DNA of 21,388 bases from Bacillota bacterium (GTDB taxonomy: Bacteria > Bacillota > Desulfotomaculia > Desulfotomaculales > JAJYZD01): NCBI GenBank assembly GCA_021800315.1, contig JAJYZD010000028.1:1-21388 (forward strand), read 5' to 3'. The translations under genes and the position numbers were made by a program. Positions 1-6,263 of this stretch are shown one piece after another; position 1 is the stretch's first letter; each line of letters starts with the position of its first letter. The notes beneath the pieces were generated by a model. That model did not search any database, was not told the origin of the DNA, and saw nothing but the letters and a program-made list of their open reading frames with translations.

Positions 1-29
1 TCTTTGAATGCGCGGTCCGTCCCTCGCAC
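1..29 (-). CDS. Possible start of a gene leaving the left edge
   Basis: On the minus strand a very purine-rich Shine-Dalgarno-like run (GGAGGGGGGG, about 34-43) lies a few bases before a GTG at 29. This opens a frame of nine codons (MRGTDRAFK) to the window edge. A consensus-like leftward promoter lies 50-80 bases upstream at 79-107. Nothing about the product can be said from nine residues. The call rests only on promoter, ribosome-binding run and start being in the right order and spacing. Confidence 0.3.
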
Positions 30-78
30 GGATCCCCCCCCTCCATTATGCAATTACTTAATGGAATAACTTTTCAAT

Positions 79-107
79 AATATAACACACGGCCTGGAAG
101 GTGTCAA
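79..107 (-). promoter_or_regulatory. Leftward sigma-A type promoter
   Basis: The minus strand reads TTGACA (102-107), a 17-base spacer, then TATATT (79-84). That is a perfect -35 and a five-of-six -10 at the optimal distance. Transcription would start near 72 and run off the left edge of the window, towards the possible GTG start at 29. Confidence 0.6.
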
Positions 108-315
108 CGAGGGGATCTTATTGAGCATCCTCTTTCATCCATCCCTCCATTGCCCCCGTCTTATACGCTTCGCCGATTTATTACCATAAAAGGGAATACG
201 GGACAGCACTGCGCCACCCTTCGAAACCGACAAAAGAACGGAGCCCTTGGAGGTGCACGGCCTCCGGGGCCATTGCCCTACCCTGCCTACTCCGTCCGTT
301 TGTTACTACAATGTT

Positions 316-340
316 AGAAGCCTTGGTTTTCAAGGCTTCT
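316..340. other. 10-bp perfect hairpin
   Basis: AGAAGCCTTG (316-325) and CAAGGCTTCT (331-340) pair perfectly around a five-base loop. No T-run follows on either strand, so this is not a typical intrinsic terminator. It sits just beside the tRNA-like element at 351-446 in a stretch without genes (110-772) and could be a processing or protein-binding structure. The rest of 110-315 shows nothing recognisable beyond a short inverted repeat (GGAGG/CCTCC) near 250-266. Confidence 0.4.
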
Positions 341-350
341 TGGGGTTGGT

Positions 351-446
351 TGGAACGGCAGGCCGGAATCGAACCAATACGTCCTTACCGAAAAGTCTCT
401 ATCTATCGGTCTAGCCCGTCCTGATGCGCCGATTGGTTGACCCGCC
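351..446 (-). other. tRNA-3'-end-like structured element (pseudo-tRNA or att-like remnant)
   Basis: Read on the minus strand, 351-378 has the hallmarks of a tRNA 3' end: a T-loop GGTTCGATTCC, then a would-be acceptor strand and an encoded CCA (351-353). No normal D-arm or anticodon arm is found. At the 5' side, GGCGGGT (440-446) can pair with the CCTGCC side (two G-U pairs). AACCAAT (about 433-439) is the exact complement of ATTGGTT next to the T-loop, and ACCGA/TCGGT closes an inner 14-base loop. The element is therefore a roughly 90-nt foldable RNA or a degenerate tRNA, not a functional standard tRNA. The T-stem itself is poor (two G-U pairs and one mismatch). An integration-site remnant carrying only a tRNA 3' end is another reading. 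Confidence 0.3.
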
Positions 447-617
447 TGTTCCTCAGCGTCCTACGGGCCTCTGCACAATTCACTTATCCCGCCCACACTT
501 TTTCCACAATTTCCTGCTAAAGTTTTACTACAGGCCGGGCGATATCCGTACTCCGGGAAAACAGGTTGTCGAAGTCAACAGGTAATAACCTAAAAATATT
601 AAAGAAGACTTAAATTT

Positions 618-671
618 GAGGAGGTGACGCCCCTGAAGAACTGCATAATCGTCATTTTCATCGCTATGTGA
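618..671 (+). other. Strong RBS followed by a 12-codon ORF
   Basis: GAGGAGGTGA (618-627) is a near-perfect Shine-Dalgarno sequence. Eight bases after its AGGAGG core a CTG (633) opens a 12-codon frame reading MKNCIIVIFIAM before TGA at 669-671. The peptide resembles the beginning of a signal peptide. It may be a leader peptide or the surviving start of a degraded exported-protein gene just upstream of the real gene at 773. Apart from this, 447-772 shows no gene; an A/T-rich stretch at about 585-615 could hold a promoter, but no -35/-10 pair is convincing. Confidence 0.2.
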
Positions 672-772
672 CATGTAAGACGAGCATCGCCAAGAACCCG
701 GACGGCTACTGTGTACGATATCGTCCAATTAAAACTGAATTCCTACTACTGATTTAAACGGAGGGAAGCCCA

Positions 773-1786
773 GTGGGTAATAGGCTCAAAATCTGGTTGG
801 CAACAGTGATGGCAGGGGTGTTTCTGGCGGTAAGTATTCCCGCGGCTTTCGCCGCAACGGGTGGCGGTGTTACGGCGGGGACAGCTACTGTTTCGCCGGT
901 CGTGCCGGCCTCCACCACCAGTTCGTCCACGGCTCCGGCCCTCAAATGGTTCGGACAAAAGGTGGCCGGGATCCTGGCCAAGGATTCCGGCAAGAGCGTT
1001 ACCCAGGTTGAGTCAATGAAGACCAAGGGCGAAAAATGGAGCGCGGTGGCGCAGGCCCTGGGAGTTAACGCGGCTACGTTCAAAAGTCAGCTTTCCACCC
1101 TGAGACACCAGGTATTCATGAACCGGCTCCGTTCAAGGGCTACCGTAGCGGTCCTGGTCAAGGCGAGCGGCAAGACGGCCCAGGAAATCCACGCCCTCAA
1201 AAAGGGTAAGACCTGGCAGGAAGTCGTGTCCTCCCTCGGTTTAAACTGGACCAATCTCCTGCCGTCTATTCAGCAGGGGGTAAAAGCCAGGGAAACCGCC
1301 CTTTCGAACCGGCGCTTTCTGGTCCGTTTCCTGGCCAGAAAATCCGGCAAGACCGTCAAGGAAATCCAGGCCCTGAAGAAGCAGGATAAAAACTGGCCCG
1401 CCGTCGAGGCATCCCTGGGTATTACGAAACAGGCGGTGGGGCAGGCGCTGGCGGCGCACCGCCTGAACGAGGCCAAGAGAAGGGTAGCTGGGGGAGTCTT
1501 CACCAGCCTCCTGGCCAAGACTTCCGGCAAGACGGTCCAGGAAATCCACGCTCTCAAGCTTCAGGACAAGAAATGGCAGAATGTCGTCCAAAGCCTGGGC
1601 CTCAACTGGACATCGATTGCCAAGACAGCCCGGCAGGAGATCAAGGCCAGGGAAACAGCGCAACTCAGGATCAGCTTCCTGGTCGGTTACCTGGCCAGGG
1701 CCACCGGTAAGAAACCGGCCCAGGTCAGGGCGTTGAAGACGAAATCGAACACCTGGATCCAGGTAGGGCAGTCACTGGGACTGTAA
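773..1786 (+). CDS. Exported protein of five tandem 60-residue repeats
   Basis: The 337-aa product starts at GTG 773, preceded by GGAGGG (about 760-765). Residues 1-28 are a classical signal peptide (positive NRLK, hydrophobic core, cleavage near AFA-A), followed by a Thr/Ser/Ala-rich linker to about residue 57. The rest is five imperfect repeats. The key motif L(A/V)K-x-SGK-(T/S)-x-x-(E/Q)-(I/V)-x-(A/S)-(L/M)-K lies about 18 residues before a W-x-x-V-x-x-(S/A)-LG motif. The SGK/TGK triplets fall at residues 72, 132, 191, 251 and 311, so the period is essentially constant at 60. Each unit looks like two or three amphipathic helices. No enzyme motif is visible and I do not recognise the family. 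An extracytoplasmic, perhaps surface- or spore-associated, role is inference only. The gene is followed by a hairpin and then by a broken SLH surface protein. Confidence 0.85.
   Translation: MGNRLKIWLATVMAGVFLAVSIPAAFAATGGGVTAGTATVSPVVPASTTSSSTAPALKWFGQKVAGILAKDSGKSVTQVESMKTKGEKWSAVAQALGVNAATFKSQLSTLRHQVFMNRLRSRATVAVLVKASGKTAQEIHALKKGKTWQEVVSSLGLNWTNLLPSIQQGVKARETALSNRRFLVRFLARKSGKTVKEIQALKKQDKNWPAVEASLGITKQAVGQALAAHRLNEAKRRVAGGVFTSLLAKTSGKTVQEIHALKLQDKKWQNVVQSLGLNWTSIAKTARQEIKARETAQLRISFLVGYLARATGKKPAQVRALKTKSNTWIQVGQSLGL
959..1783 (+). repeat. Five in-frame coding repeats, about 180 bp each
   Basis: The repeats encode residues 63-337 of the exported protein. Units 2 and 4 are most alike (both contain EIHALK, SLGLNWT and KARET), as are units 3 and 5 at their FLV start. 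This alternation suggests duplication of a two-unit block. Nucleotide identity is high in short stretches such as the shared AAGACGG(C/T)CCAGGAAATCCACGC. Confidence 0.8.
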
Positions 1787-1793
1787 CAGGGCC

Positions 1794-1821
1794 AAGCCCC
1801 TTCCTCTCGCGGAAGGGGCTT
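1794..1821 (+). terminator. Hairpin terminator after the repeat protein gene
   Basis: AAGCCCCTTCC (1794-1804) and GGAAGGGGCTT (1811-1821) form a perfect 11-bp stem with a six-base loop, eight bases after the stop codon. The following tract is CCTCCATTTCCC, a weak T-run, so termination may be partial. Confidence 0.6.
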
Positions 1822-1876
1822 CCTCCATTTCCCCCAGTACCCGAATATACCAAATGCCGATTTGGGAGAGAAGATT

Positions 1877-2800
1877 GTGAGAAAGCGCTATAAGGCCGTG
1901 CTCGTTACGGTTCTCTCCCTGGTCAGACACCAATCGGAAATCGTACACTTGCACAGCCACGCCGCCGTTTTGCGCATCGTCCACAGCGGCCCCGTGCCGT
2001 TTACGGACGTGCCCGGATGGGCTCAACAAGCCGTAAGCCACGAGTACCGTCTGGGTATCGTTCAAGGATTTTCCGACCGGCTTTTCCATCCCAATCAACC
2101 GGTCACCAGTGCTCAACTGGCCGCCTTACTGGTGAGGGAGTTTGGTATCAGTATCGGTTCCGGCGTGAATACCCGGAATTTCGCCGACGTGCAACCATGC
2201 TTGTGGGCCTACCGGGACATTGAGGCAGTCGCTCCCTATATGGATTATTTCACCGGTCCGAGCGGTCAGCCTTTTTTTGAGCCGGGCAAACCGGCCGTAC
2301 GAGAGGATGCTTTTGTAGCCCTGGTCGAGCCGGAGGACTGGCCGGTCAGACACCAAATCCGGCGGTGCTTTCCAAATTCGCCGACGCCGGCAACATCTCG
2401 CCGAACCTGACCAACCTGGTGTCCATCGCCGTTCAAAACAACCTCGTTACCGGTTGCCGGAGCCGGTCCGGAGCCTGGTACCTCCACCCGCAGCAAAGTC
2501 TGAGCAGGGCGCAGGCGACGACGTTATTCTACCACGCCCTCCGCTATACGAAGGTCGCCCCGGGGACCAACGGACCGGCCACCGTGCAAACGCCCGCCCA
2601 GGCCGTAACCAGCGTGCAGTTCACCGCTACGCCTACGGCGGCAACCACCGGACAGACGACCCAGGTGAGTGCGACCGTGGTCAACCCCCAGGGCCTGCCG
2701 GTACCCGGTGAGCCTGTAACCTTCAGCGTCACCGGCTCGGCCACCGTCGGCCGACAGCCAGGGGCAGGTGTTTGCCGGTGTAAGCGAGGACGGCCCTTAC
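1877..2800 (+). pseudogene. Frameshifted S-layer (SLH) protein with Ig-like domain
   Basis: Translation would start at GTG 1877 after GGGAGAG. Three S-layer homology repeats, which bind cell-wall polymers, can be read. The first (FTDVPGWAQQAV...) and second (NFADV...WAYRDIEAV) are in frame 2. The third (KFADAGNISPNL...LSRAQATTLFYHAL) is only in frame 1, so a frameshift lies near 2330-2370. Frame 1 continues into a bacterial Ig-like segment (about 2600-2745, VTSVQFTATPTAATTGQTTQ). This breaks off near 2747, where frame 2 takes over with SADSQGQVFAGVSEDGPYG. Homology then fades by about 2800. That frame stays open into the next gene without a stop. The segment after the putative signal peptide also looks disordered, so an earlier frameshift is possible. 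The end is approximate. Either a true pseudogene or a run of sequencing indels. Confidence 0.7.
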
Positions 2801-2959
2801 GGCCTTTGTGGAGGACCCTGCCTTCCCTGGGTCCCGCACCGAGGGGCGCCTATACCCGCCCAGCCACCCCCGGTCCGGGTCAAGCCCGCCGGAAATCCGC
2901 AAGACTTGCCGGATATGCCCCTCCTCGGTTACAATTGCCTTCAGGAGGTGCTGCTCATA

Positions 2960-3859
2960 ATGATTCTGGCCCACGGCAAAACCAAGACCGTGCTACCCGG
3001 ACCCAGGGAAAATACGGTTATTCTCGAAACGGCCGACGTCTTAACCGGCGGCGACGCCGCCAAGAAGGAAACAATCGCCGGCATAGGCGTACACAAAACC
3101 ACGCAGGCGGCCAACGTGTTCACCCTGTTGAACGCCAAAGGTTTGTCCACCGCCTTCATCAGGCGGGAATCGCCCAACCGCCTTCTCTGTCACCGGTGCG
3201 AGATGCTTCCCCTGGAACTGGTCATGCGTCGGTACGCCTGGGGAACGTGCCTGCTGCGCCACCCCGCCTACCGGGCCGTCGACGGCCGGCCCTACCGTTT
3301 TCCCGAGGTCCAATGGGAAGTTTTCCACAAGTGGGCGGTGGTCGTCCGGCCGCTGGTCGATGAGCCACGACGGATGCCGGAGGATGAGGCCAGGGACCTG
3401 TACCTGCGCGACGGTGTCTGGCCCAAAAGCGTCTACACCGACCCCTACGTCCAAACGGCCGGCGACCAGTGGTGCCTTTACCCCCCCAAGGAAGACCTCG
3501 CCACGTCCCAGTCGCTCATGTGCATCGAGCCCCTGCTGGACCGGGACGACCTTGCCGCCGTCGTGGACGAAATCATGTTGCCGGCCTTCAAGGCTTTGGA
3601 GGAAGCCTGGGGAAAGGTTGTCACGGCATACGGCCCGGTGGAACTGGTGGACGTGAAGATCGAAATAGGTCGGCGCTCATCGGATAAGAAGATTGTGATA
3701 GCCGACGTCATCGACAACGACAGCTGGCGCATCTGGCCGGGCGGCGATCCCGCGCGGCAGTTGGACAAACAGTGTTTCCGGGACGATCATCCCCTGAGCC
3801 GGGTGGCCGAAAACTATGCCCTGGTGGCCGGGTTGACCGGCCGGTTCAACGACCGCTGA
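2960..3859 (+). CDS. purC: SAICAR synthetase, PAICS-like type
   Basis: Phosphoribosylaminoimidazole-succinocarboxamide synthase joins CAIR and aspartate using ATP in purine biosynthesis (cytoplasmic). ATG 2960 is preceded by AGGAGGTG at 2943-2950. The open frame extends upstream, but only this start has a ribosome-binding site and aligns with the family N-terminus. At 299 aa it is longer than the usual bacterial PurC of about 240 aa. Its sequence follows the animal PAICS SAICAR-synthetase domain: GKTKTVL at the N-terminus (ATP loop), CEMLPLELVMRR for the conserved CEMIPIE-RR block, VDVKIEIG, and DVIDNDSWRIWPGGD with DKQCFRDD near the C-terminus. No other pur genes lie nearby. The gene follows a broken SLH gene and is closed by two hairpins. 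Confidence 0.88.
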   Translation: MILAHGKTKTVLPGPRENTVILETADVLTGGDAAKKETIAGIGVHKTTQAANVFTLLNAKGLSTAFIRRESPNRLLCHRCEMLPLELVMRRYAWGTCLLRHPAYRAVDGRPYRFPEVQWEVFHKWAVVVRPLVDEPRRMPEDEARDLYLRDGVWPKSVYTDPYVQTAGDQWCLYPPKEDLATSQSLMCIEPLLDRDDLAAVVDEIMLPAFKALEEAWGKVVTAYGPVELVDVKIEIGRRSSDKKIVIADVIDNDSWRIWPGGDPARQLDKQCFRDDHPLSRVAENYALVAGLTGRFNDR

Positions 3860-3880
3860 CCGCCAGACCGCGGACCCCAT

Positions 3881-3909
3881 GCGCCGGGCCGTTTTCCCCG
3901 GCCCGGCGC
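3881..3909 (+). other. GC-rich hairpin downstream of purC
   Basis: GCGCCGGGCC (3881-3890) and GGCCCGGCGC (3900-3909) pair over 10 bp around a nine-base loop, about 20 bases after the purC stop. No T-run follows, so it would act as an RNA-stabilising or pausing structure rather than a classical terminator. Confidence 0.5.
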
Positions 3910-3977
3910 CCCCGGGTCCATCATCCATCCTCGCCAAATTCAGGACCGGAGTGAAGATCCATACAGGATTTTTTCTT

Positions 3978-4026
3978 AGGACGGCGAATCCTTAGGCAGG
4001 ATAAGGAAACCGTCCTTCGCTTTTTT
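3978..4026 (+). terminator. Intrinsic terminator with T6 tract
   Basis: AGGACGG (3978-3984) pairs with CCGTCCT (4010-4016), and an inner TCCTTA/TAAGGA stem extends the structure. CGC and six T residues (4021-4026) follow. This would end rightward transcription from purC before the MFS remnant. Confidence 0.6.
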
Positions 4027-4063
4027 CCGGAATACCGCGGTGCTCGTCGAGGTACAAACCGCC

Positions 4064-4548
4064 ATGACCACTGTCCCCTCCGGAAGCGGTTCGGCCAGGC
4101 TGCCGTGGGTTACGGTCACCCTGCGCACGGTGGCCGCTTTTTTCAGTTTTTTGACCACCACGGTGGTCATGATCCTCACGCCCCGGCTGATGCTGGTGCT
4201 GGGAGTAGGCACCTACCGCATCGCCTGGGTGGCCGGCATCTACCTGATCGCCAGCGGCCTGGTCACCCCGGTCAGCGGCTATCTGGGCGACCGCTTCGGT
4301 CCCAAGAAGCTCTTCCTTCCGTGCCTGGACGTTTTCGTCTTCGGCTCGCTTTTGTGCGGTATCGCCAACGCCATCGACACCCTGATGGCGGCCAGGGCGG
4401 TCCAGGCCCTCGGCGGCGGCTTTACATCTTCTTCATCAGCGGCTTCTTTCTTCCCGCGGCCGTACCTTTCACTCTCCTGCTCGGCAAGAGGCGGATGGAA
4501 AATGCGCGCCGCACTGAGGAAGCCCGCCTGGCGGCCCGGGCCGGCTGA
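4064..4548 (+). pseudogene. Internally deleted MFS (DHA2-like) transporter
   Basis: From ATG 4064 the first ~118 codons encode the N-terminal third of a major facilitator transporter. They include a first membrane helix, the loop motif GYLGDRFGPKKLF typical of MFS motif A after TM2, further hydrophobic helices, and ARAVQALGGG (motif of TM4 in the 14-TM drug/proton antiporters). At about 4418 homology jumps, with a change of frame, to LYIFFISGFFLPAAVPFTLL followed by a charged tail and TGA at 4546-4548. That is the last membrane helix and C-terminus of the same kind of protein. About 300 central residues are therefore missing. The continuous frame to 5512 after the join is an antisense shadow of nifV. 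The gene cannot make a transporter. Confidence 0.75.
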
Positions 4549-5440
4549 AATCATTCCGGGTCCCCCCGCGCCGGGACGCCCGCGCCACAAACCGGGTCAA
4601 CGCCGGCAGTACGGACGTATTGAACCCTTTCCCCCCTCCGTACAATCCCTGCGTCACCTTGAGGAGGTCCTCCAGGGAGGTGTTCCCCGCCCTCTCTCCC
4701 AGCCCCCCTACGGTCGTGTCGACGCAGCCCGCCCCCGCCTTAAGCGCGGCCACGGCGTTGGCCAGGGCCAAACCGAAATCGTTGTGGCCGTGAAACTCGA
4801 TCTCCATATCGTCAAGCTTTGTTCTCAGGCGGGAGATCCGTTCGTAGACCGTAAGCGGTTCCAGCACCCCCACCGTGTCGGCGTAGCGCAGTCGCGCGGC
4901 GCCGCCCGCCCGGGCAACGAGGGCGAACTCCAGAAGGAAGCCCTCGTCGGCCCGGGAGGCGTCCTCCGCCCCGGCCGTAACCCGGCAACCGTGGTCCACG
5001 GCGTAAGCCAGCACCTCCCGCAGGCGTTCCAGCACCCAGCCCCTGGTCTTGCCCAGCTTGTGGCGGATCTGCAGGTCCGATACCGGCCCGGACAGGTGGA
5101 CATCCCGCACGCCGCAGGCCAGGGAGGCACGGACATCGGCTGTTACGAGCCGGTTCCAGGTGGTGATCCGGCAACCCAGGCCCAGACCGGCTATGGCGCG
5201 GATGGCTTCTTGCTCAATCTCGCCCATGGCCGGCGTGCCGGCTTCGATCTGGTCTACGCCCAGCCGGTCCAAAAGGAGCGCGATCACAACTTTCTCCCGC
5301 CAGTTAAAGGCCACGCCGGGAGCCTGCTCCCCGTCGCGCAGCGTGGTGTCCACGATGCCGAACGACTCGGGGAAGGCCCCGCGGAATTCCGGTCCGGCCT
5401 CAACAGCCCGATCCCTGGTCAGCCCCGCCGCATAAACCAC
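4469..5440 (-). CDS. nifV: Homocitrate synthase NifV, C-terminally truncated
   Basis: NifV condenses acetyl-CoA with 2-oxoglutarate to homocitrate, the organic ligand of FeMo-cofactor. The GTG start at 5440 has AAGGAG about 10 bases upstream and overlaps the end of nifB by 41 bases. The barrel part is present: DTTLRDGEQAPGVAF at about residues 30-44, the HGHNDFGLA metal/substrate motif, and TTVGGLGERAGNTSLED. Homology stops after RFVARAS at about residue 290. The remaining codons down to 4469 read GRTRND-like filler that is antisense to the MFS remnant. A normal NifV of about 380 aa would continue with the HESGIH segment and a C-terminal regulatory part, which are absent. Clostridium pasteurianum is known to carry NifV as two separate polypeptides, so a separately encoded C-terminal half is possible. 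Simple inactivation by deletion is at least as likely. Confidence 0.8.
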   Translation of the reverse strand: MVYAAGLTRDRAVEAGPEFRGAFPESFGIVDTTLRDGEQAPGVAFNWREKVVIALLLDRLGVDQIEAGTPAMGEIEQEAIRAIAGLGLGCRITTWNRLVTADVRASLACGVRDVHLSGPVSDLQIRHKLGKTRGWVLERLREVLAYAVDHGCRVTAGAEDASRADEGFLLEFALVARAGGAARLRYADTVGVLEPLTVYERISRLRTKLDDMEIEFHGHNDFGLALANAVAALKAGAGCVDTTVGGLGERAGNTSLEDLLKVTQGLYGGGKGFNTSVLPALTRFVARASRRGGTRNDFSRPGPPGGLPQCGAHFPSASCRAGE

Positions 5441-6263
5441 CGGTGCCCGCTCCTTCCCCCAAGAGCCCGCCGGCGTCGGCCCGGCAACGCTGACAGTGGG
5501 TCATCTGGCTGATTACCGGGTCCAGTTTCCGCCTGAGCTCGCCCACCTGTCCGGCGGTAGGCGCCGGCATCATGACGAAGGCGCCCTGCGGGATCATCGG
5601 GATGACGTTCATGATTTGGGCGCCGGCTGCTTTGACCTGCCCGGCGATAAGCGGCATCTCCCCCTCGTTGACGCCGGGTATGAGCACGCTGTTGACCTTG
5701 ACGGCCAGGCCCATGGAAGCGGCCAGGCGGATACCCCGGCGCTGCCGCTCCCAGAGCAGTCCGGCGGCCTCCTTTCCTCGGTATACCTCCTCGCCCAGGA
5801 GGGCGTACTGGTAGATCATGGCCCCCGCGGCCGCCGACACGGCGTTTACGGTGACGGTGACCGTCCGGACACCGGCGGCACGCAGGGCCGGCAGGCTTTG
5901 CTCCAGCAGCAGGCCGTTGGTGCTGACACACTTGACCGTTTCCGGGAATTCCCGGTGCACCAGGTGCAGGGTGAGGAAGGTCGCCTCGTTGGCCAGAGGC
6001 TCCCCGGGCCCCGCCACGCCGACCACCCGGATCCGCTGATCACGGGCCAGGGTCTGCCTTACATGCCGCAGGGCCTGCCGGGGCGACATCACCCGGCTGG
6101 TCACCCCGGGCCGGTTCTCGTTGGCGCAGTCGTAAAGGCGGCTGCAGTAGTTGCACTGGATGTTGCAGGCGGGGGCCACCGGCAGGTGGACGCGCCCGAA
6201 CCAGCGGGCGGCCGCTTTGTGAAAACAGGGATGTTCCCCGGCGGAGTCGCTTGCGTGGATCAT
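5400..6263 (-). CDS. nifB: NifB, radical SAM FeMo-cofactor core synthase
   Basis: NifB fuses [4Fe-4S] clusters and inserts carbide carbon to make the NifB-co precursor of FeMo-cofactor. ATG 6263 overlaps the TGA of the upstream gene as ATGA; an in-frame GTG at 6272 is an alternative. Visible motifs are HPCF near the N-terminus, the radical SAM cluster motif CNIQCNYC (Cys 33, 37 and 40 from the ATG), GVAGPGEPLAN, and the C-terminal CQRCRADAGG, which carries additional cluster cysteines. At 287 aa it is the stand-alone SAM-domain form without the C-terminal NifX-like domain of proteobacterial NifB. That domain is instead fused to the upstream NifE. The gene lies in the nif operon and is translationally coupled on both sides. 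Confidence 0.93.
   Translation of the reverse strand: MIHASDSAGEHPCFHKAAARWFGRVHLPVAPACNIQCNYCSRLYDCANENRPGVTSRVMSPRQALRHVRQTLARDQRIRVVGVAGPGEPLANEATFLTLHLVHREFPETVKCVSTNGLLLEQSLPALRAAGVRTVTVTVNAVSAAAGAMIYQYALLGEEVYRGKEAAGLLWERQRRGIRLAASMGLAVKVNSVLIPGVNEGEMPLIAGQVKAAGAQIMNVIPMIPQGAFVMMPAPTAGQVGELRRKLDPVISQMTHCQRCRADAGGLLGEGAGTGGLCGGADQGSGC

Noticed and set aside
351..446. tRNA-Sec or tmRNA 3' end
   Set aside because: No 8-bp acceptor partner, no anticodon arm or tmRNA tag reading frame could be found at the expected distances.
2365..3363. 332-codon frame as one intact protein
   Set aside because: Its first part is the third SLH repeat and Ig-like segment. Past 2760 it is an Arg-rich shadow of purC.
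4040..5512. 490-codon plus-strand frame covering MFS and the nifV region
   Set aside because: Only the first ~120 codons match MFS. The rest is antisense to nifV, whose motifs are unmistakable, and the frame is open because of high GC.
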